Source of the DNA: Entrophospora sp. SA101
Taxonomy: Eukaryota > Glomeromycota > Glomeromycetes > Entrophosporales > Entrophosporaceae
NCBI GenBank assembly: GCA_958430865.1
Contig: CAUDNR010000369.1
Coordinates: 112,383 to 125,617 of the forward strand
DNA length: 13,235 nucleotides
Direction: 5' to 3'
Shown: positions 8,688-13,235 of the stretch, piece after piece
Numbering within the stretch: position 1 is the stretch's first letter
How the letters are laid out: the number at the start of each line of letters is the position of its first letter
Program-made: the position numbers and the translations under genes
Notes under the pieces: generated by a model
What the model was told of the DNA's origin: nothing
Database searches by the model: none
The model's input: only the letters and a program-made list of their open reading frames with translations

Positions 8688-10287
8688 TTATCTTGATTTA
8701 CGACATTCAACTTCTCCGCCACCAGCAATTACACCAACACGGAAATTAGCCATCAAATTTCTAGCTGCATTAGAATGATCATAAATACCACCGTTAAACG
8801 CTGTTGTCATATCTTTGCCTATTGAAGTGGCAATTATTGATTTTCCACCTGGATGTTCCTCGATAAAATCGGTCACATCAATAATTATACCTTCTATCAA
8901 TATCAATTTATTATTTTTTGCACTTTCTTTGACTTTTTATTTAAAAAATCAAGTTATTAATTAAATCGTAGTAATAATAATAAATACACACACATATATA
9001 TATACACACACATCACTTACATTCATCAAAAGTATAAACGGGTAATTGACTTAGTGGAATACCCCAATATAAATCTTTCTTTGCATCATCCAATTTCTTT
9101 TGTTTCATTAATAATATACCTTTCTTGATTTCATTATCAGGGAATTTTTTTAGGTGATGAGTCAATTTAAAATAAGATAAGAATCTTATTAACCATTTGG
9201 TAGGATCATATTGGTAGAATTTAATCGCATTACGATAATCCATTGGGAATTCATGGTGGAAATTGTGATATCCTTCACCTAAAGTAAAAATGGCTGTCAA
9301 GAAATGATCACGTGGCGTACGTCGATCATCAAATGGTGCATCTCCCAAAAAATGGGCTAGTGAGTTGACGCAAAATGTTGCGTGATGTACAACAACTAAA
9401 CGAAGAACTGCTGCAAAATAAAAGCCACCCTAACACAATATATATATAAATATAAATACATGATGATGTATAAAATTTCATTTTTTATTTTATTATACAT
9501 ACCCACCAATCGCCCCAGCCTAAGCCAGCAACCAAAGTAGGTAATAGGAAACCCATACCAAGAGCAAAATAGAGGAAGTTACGATGTTGAAATCTTAATA
9601 GTGGATCAGAATTGAGGTCAGAGATGTCGGCTTTGCCAATGGTATTGGGATTTTGTTTTAAAAGCATCCAACCTATATGCGAATATAGTAAGCCTTTGTG
9701 TGCGCTATATGGATCTTTTTCAGTATCGGTATAACGATGATGAGCCCGATGATCTCTACACCACCAACGTACGGATCCCTCGACAGCACCAGATGCACCA
9801 AATAACAAAAATATTTCAAGTGGACGCGAAGCTTTATAAGCTCGATGAGCCCATAGTCTATGATGTCCTGTTAATAATTAATTTAGTTAATAATGATGAT
9901 GATAATAATATAATAATAAGTATAGAGAATTTTACCAGCAGTAATTCCTAAGCCAGTTATGAAATAATAAATTATACTCCAAATGGCAGTATTGTATTGG
10001 ATGGGAGTAGTGTATAAACCATATAAACCAATCAAAGGTGTTAAAGTCAATAAAGGAGCGTGCAACCAATTTATGTGACGATACCAATTATTCCATGTGA
10101 TAGGTTCGTCTCTAATGTGATGGTTTTTAATTATATTGTTATTATTGTTAACGTTATTATTACTGTCTGATAATGATGATTTTGTAAAATTTGACGATTC
10201 TTTAAGTTTAATCTTGTTCAGAAAATTTGTTGAAGATATTGTTGTGGTTGTGGTTGTGGTTGTGGTGGTAGGAGTTGTGAATGTCAT
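8688..10287 (-). CDS. OLE1: OLE1-like acyl-CoA desaturase with C-terminal cytochrome b5 domain
   Basis: Exons on the minus strand are 9936-10287, 9503-9867, 9021-9429 and 8688-8932. Introns of 68, 73 and 88 bp use GTAAAA/CAG, GTATGT/TAG and GTAAGT/AAG, and the joined frame gives 456 residues, normal for fungal OLE1. The enzyme inserts a cis double bond into saturated acyl-CoA at the ER, using O2 and electrons from cytochrome b5. The three iron-binding histidine boxes are HRLWAH (120-125), HRAHH (157-161) and HNFHH (294-298). NSLAHFLG (261-268) supplies the further conserved His265. Hydrophobic stretches lie at about 75-118 and 212-260. The cytochrome b5 domain starts near 372, with heme ligands His402 (in HPGG) and His428. 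The N-terminus has a Thr10 run coded by a hexanucleotide repeat and a Ser/Asn-rich lead of variable type. Family knowledge: arbuscular mycorrhizal fungi carry several OLE1-like enzymes, one making 16:1 delta-11 (omega-5) from palmitate. Whether this is that enzyme or a delta-9 form cannot be told from the boxes. Confidence 0.95.
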
Positions 10288-11998
10288 ATTTTTTGTAGAG
10301 TTAGCGGAAACGAAATGACAAAATATTATGTTAAATTTTTATTCGTTTTGTATATATATATAAAAATAAAAATTGCAAAAGCAAAAATGTTTAAAACGAT
10401 GATGAGATGATGATGTATTTATGATGTAAATAAATTTTGATATTAATCAATGAAAAAAATTGATAATTTTTATTTAATTTTATCTATTAATGTTAAACTA
10501 CTACATAATTAATTATTATAATAAACTCAGTCAAAAATCTTGGGGAAAGAAGAATGAAAAAAAATTACAATTTTTGGGGATTCATTCATAACAATTAAAG
10601 ATGGATTAATTCATTTTGTTTTGATCTACAAAACATTTCTTGTTTGTCACGAGTAAAAAAAATTTTTAATTGGGGCAACATATAAATAATTAATTTAGTA
10701 GACAATTAAATAGTAATTTAAAATCCCCCAAAACGTAAATTAATTAAAATCTTTTCATGTGGGAATGCTTGCAAACACAAAAAACATTTTTAGATCAAAG
10801 AAAATTAAGAAACGTCCCAAATATAATATTTGATAAACATGTTCACAAATAAGTGTCTCCAAGCAAAGTTTATGGGGTTCAAATTCTGGCGCCATTTTTG
10901 TTGGAATGAGAGAGGTAAAATAAATACCACAGCTGATGTCAAGATATCACATGGGAGGAGTTTTGTTATATCTGGTCTGGGACATACTGCAACAAAACTA
11001 AACGTTATGTCACAAAGAAATTTCAACTTAATTGATCTTATTACCAAAAATGTTGCTTGATACACCATACAATAGATGTCACACATTCAAGGAACAAATC
11101 TTATTTACATCAGAAATAATGAATGTATTTGATAATCTCACCTCGTGTTGTTATAAAAACCAATCCATTCATTTTCAAGTAAAAAATCGAAACTATAATA
11201 AACCTTTTCAATAATGTCAACGCAAATAACACAAATTTATATACTTTTACCACTGAATTCTGTTATGGATTATTGATTGGAGCTTTTTGCTTCATTATAA
11301 CACTTAAAAAAAAACCACATCTATAACATAGATCAAATTGATAAAATAGTTAATAGAATAAATTAAAATCAACGGTGACCAAAAATATTACTCAGAGGAT
11401 ATCAAAAAACTGTGGAAAGATTTTAAACAATTATAAGACTGAGGAAGATCAATGTCTTCATTTAATAAAATGGTAATTGAAATTTGTAATTACCTGGAAG
11501 AGTAAAGGAATCGCTGCACCCGTCATAAAAAACTTCTACCAATGAAAACTAACCCTAGAAAATCAACTATAAAAGCAATTCAGGAATTGGTTGATAAAGA
11601 ATAAGGTGATGGAGTAAAGAAATGACGATGATATTAATATTAATATTATTGACAATAATAATAATATAATAATCATCAATGAGAGTATTTTCATCCCCAT
11701 ACAATTGCTCTGGTGGTTTTTTACTTATATTTTAATATATAATTGTGTTATCTTTTCATTATTGTTTGATCCTTTCCATCTTTGTCTCCATATATTGTGT
11801 CATATCTGTATGTAATACATTTGATGTTCCAAGTTTCCAAAATTAATAATAATTATTATAATATCCCTTACACATTTCCTTTGCTAAGTTAGCATGTGAC
11901 AAAATTGAACACCGATCTTTTTAATATAAGAGACTGAAATAAACTGGTCACAAGTAAATAAAAAGTATATTTATTTACAATTATCAAGTGTGCGAAGC
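10288..11998. other. Noncoding region upstream of the desaturase, probable decayed repeats
   Basis: The stretch 10288-10800 is AT-rich and should hold the desaturase promoter. It has short G4-5/C5 blocks (10577, 10724) but no motif I can name. From about 10800 to 11300 the base composition is less AT-skewed and both strands have open frames of 60-93 codons overlapping each other. None resembles a known family, and the composition suggests an old repeat and not a gene. The stretch 11380-11620 shows short broken frames only. No transfer RNA was found. Confidence 0.5.
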
Positions 11999-12114
11999 AC
12001 AGTCAAATATAATTAAATGTGTGTCGTAACGAATTTTTGCAATCGACTGGTAATTTTTGTTATAACAGTAATTTTCATATTATATCAAGATCCGTTATGA
12101 CGAGGTTTGACTGT
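11999..12114. mobile_element. Short pogo/Tigger-type MITE (about 116 bp)
   Basis: It begins ACAGTCAAAT and ends ...GAGGTTTGACTGT. The right end, read inward, is ACAGTCAAACCTCGT followed by CATAACGG. That matches the CAGT(C/A)AA-CTCG-TATAACG style of pogo/Tigger termini and the element end at 13162. The left end is more degenerate, but CGTAACGAA follows about 20 bp in. A TA follows the right end, while the left flank is GC, so a clean TA duplication is lost. An alternative is that only the right end is real and belongs to a larger decayed element. Confidence 0.45.
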
Positions 12115-12297
12115 ACAAGAAGAGGCAGTAAGCGAGATCTAAGTAAATTCGTAAATTAATTACAGTACACTCTCACTATAACGGCCCTTCTGTTTTGGCA
12201 AAAAAAGGGAGAGAGAATTTGCAGATCATAATCATGTGATCAATTCATAATGTATTAAAAAAAAATTAAATCATTTATTCAATATTAAGAAAGCTAT

Positions 12298-12910
12298 CTA
12301 ATGTTGATGTGAATCAAAATTGAATTCGTTCTCACTTAATTGCAACTTTCCGAATTGTTGCTCAATGTAAGCATCTAATGTTTTCATTGCTGACAAAGCT
12401 TCTTTATTTGTAGATGGAAATTCTTCAATTATTTGGGGGGTTTTCCAGCAAAAACCGGTCACGAAAAACCGATTTTGGCCCCTAAAATTTGTTTACAAAA
12501 AAATTTAAAAATTTAAATTTTTTATTGTATTCTAGTTGAATAATCTTTTAACTAGATTGCTTGAAGCTTGTTAATATTACCATTTTTTTAATCTTAGTTT
12601 GTCATAAGTTTTTTTTTTAAAAAATTTCGTGCAACTTAGAAAAATGGGTGTGTAGATCATCCCGAATTCAAGCAGGAGGAGATTTCATCACCTCACTGTT
12701 CCTTTTTTTATTAAGTAAACATGATATTTCACCAATAATCCTCATGATATAAATGCAAAAGACTCAATTTTGGTCAGGAAGCCCTGTGACTGGAAAACCC
12801 CCATTTCTTCTTGATTTTGGTCTTCCTCAGTTAGATTAATTATTGAAATTATGTCTTGTAAATTTATTTCATCATTTTCGTTAGTTTTGTCATTCAATGT
12901 ATTCCGGATA
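12298..12910 (-). pseudogene. C-terminal tail of a Tigger-like (CENP-B/DDE family) transposase, split by an insertion
   Basis: Two blocks read in one frame on the minus strand. About 12910-12803 encodes an acidic stretch (NDKTNENDEINLQDIISIIN...EEDQNQEE). 12434-12298 continues with IIEEFPSTNKEALSAMKTLD, then AYIEQQFGKLQLSENEF, and ends with a TAG stop at 12298-12300. An acidic linker followed by an alpha-helical segment with a YIEQQ-like end is the usual C-terminus of Tigger/jerky-type transposases. The catalytic DDE domain and the DNA-binding part are absent. The blocks are separated by the insertion at 12435-12802. Family assignment rests on overall style and on the neighbouring pogo-type terminus, so it is moderate. 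Confidence 0.5.
12435..12802. mobile_element. 368-bp MITE-like element inserted in the transposase tail
   Basis: The left end GGGGGGTTTTCCAG and right end CTGGAAAACCCCC are perfect inverted termini apart from one extra G. ATTT lies immediately outside both ends (12431-12434 and 12803-12806), a likely 4-bp target duplication. Removing the element and one ATTT joins the two flanking coding blocks in frame (...QEEIIEEFP...). The interior is AT-rich and noncoding, with AAAAACCGG/AAAAACCGA subterminal repeats on the left. The superfamily is not clear: a 4-bp duplication fits several groups. Confidence 0.8.
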
Positions 12911-12990
12911 ATGAAGTAATAATGATATATGTATTAAATAATGTTGAAAATATGAAATAATTTCGACAGATGTATTGCCATTATAATAAT

Positions 12991-13137
12991 AGGGAATTGT
13001 TATTCGCACCCCCATTTTTGCTATTCGTACCCGTGACTAAGAACAAAGATGAACCAATAAAATCATCACATTTTAAAGCCATTTATTGACCACATTACTA
13101 CACTTAGTCACGGGAGAGGTGCGAATAACAATTCTCT
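12991..13137. mobile_element. 147-bp MITE with long imperfect terminal inverted repeats
   Basis: Left end AGGGAATTGTTATTCGCACC (12991-13010) matches the reverse complement of 13118-13137 at 19 of 20 positions. Further in, CCCGTGACTAAG (13030-13041) pairs with CTTAGTCACGGG (13103-13114). The left arm has an extra 16-19 bp because TATTCGCACCC is repeated in the form TATTCGTACCC. No clear target duplication is visible; the flanks are ...AATAAT and GAACAT. The interior is too short to code. Confidence 0.8.
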
Positions 13138-13161
13138 GAACATATTGTAACAATCCTAATA

Positions 13162-13235
13162 CAGTCAAATCTCGATAAACCGAACTACCATAAACCGATT
13201 TTCGCTTTATAACGATGCAAAATTGGCTAACTAAA
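13162..13235. mobile_element. Left end of another pogo/Tigger-type element, cut by the window edge
   Basis: CAGTCAAATCTCGATAAACC follows a TA at 13160-13161. It resembles the inward reading of the terminus ending at 12113 (CAGTCAAACCTCGT...ATAACGG), and CTTTATAACGATGCAAAATTGG follows about 45 bp in. The element would extend to the right beyond the window. Confidence 0.55.

Larger units (their letters stand above)
12163..12940 (-). mobile_element. 3' remnant of a Tigger/pogo-like DNA transposon
   Basis: The terminus CAGTACACTCTCACTATAACGG at 12163 is preceded by TA (12161-12162), the target duplicated by pogo-type elements. It sits about 135 bp past the end of a transposase-like coding tail on the minus strand. 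That is the layout expected at the 3' end of such an element. The opposite terminus and most of the transposase are missing: recognisable coding ends near 12910 and stops appear beyond it. The left end at 13162 has the same orientation as this one, so it is not its partner. Confidence 0.6.

Noticed and set aside
9700..9951. 83-codon plus-strand frame
   Set aside because: It is antisense to desaturase exons 1-2 and intron 1, whose histidine boxes fix the true strand.
10876..10886. GGTTCAAATTC resembling a tRNA B box, possible SINE or tRNA
   Set aside because: No acceptor stem, anticodon arm or convincing A box can be built around it, so it is probably chance.
1..13235. CRISPR array, bacterial operon, phage or toxin-antitoxin system
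   Set aside because: The intron-bearing genes and transposon types are eukaryotic. No regularly spaced repeats with unique spacers occur.

Overview
The window looks like nuclear DNA of a filamentous fungus, most likely an arbuscular mycorrhizal (Glomeromycotina, Rhizophagus-like) or related early-diverging fungus. This is inferred from several features: strongly AT-rich noncoding DNA full of microsatellites, short GT-AG introns (68-115 bp), an OLE1-type desaturase fused to cytochrome b5, a heat-shock-factor-type regulator with long His/Gln/Asn runs, and debris of pogo/Tigger-like DNA transposons. No ribosomal or other diagnostic marker is present, so the assignment is a judgement and not a proof.

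Layout. (1) Bases 1-3174 hold an HSF-type transcription factor gene on the minus strand (coding span 2995 to 260, five exons). The DNA-binding domain is spread over exons 1-3, the coiled-coil oligomerisation region lies in exon 4, and a very low-complexity tail fills exon 5. The gene is bracketed by a near-identical inverted repeat of about 90 bp (1-90 and 3082-3174), the most unusual structure in the window. (2) Bases 3175-8687 are about 5.5 kb of AT-rich intergenic DNA with no gene I can support. They hold microsatellites, a 16-bp tandem repeat and a small GC-richer repeat cluster. (3) Bases 8688-10287 hold a four-exon minus-strand gene for an acyl-CoA delta-9-type (OLE1-like) desaturase of 456 residues. 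It has all three histidine boxes and a C-terminal cytochrome b5 domain. (4) Bases 10288-11998 are further noncoding DNA, probably decayed repeats. (5) Bases 11999-13235 are a transposon graveyard. It holds a short pogo-type MITE, the 3' end of a Tigger-like element with the C-terminal coding tail of its transposase, a 368-bp MITE-like insertion splitting that tail, a 147-bp MITE of another family, and the left end of a further pogo-type element running off the window.

The two intact genes lie on the same strand but are 5.7 kb apart, and nothing shows joint control. The HSF-type protein would be a nuclear regulator. The desaturase would be an ER membrane enzyme making monounsaturated fatty acids. 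In arbuscular mycorrhizal fungi an OLE1-like enzyme of this family makes the signature fatty acid 16:1 omega-5, but regiospecificity cannot be read from this sequence.

I found no clearly new multi-gene system. The items most worth checking are the inverted repeat around the HSF gene, the ambiguous last HSF intron, and the nested transposon insertion whose 4-bp target duplication keeps the host reading frame.
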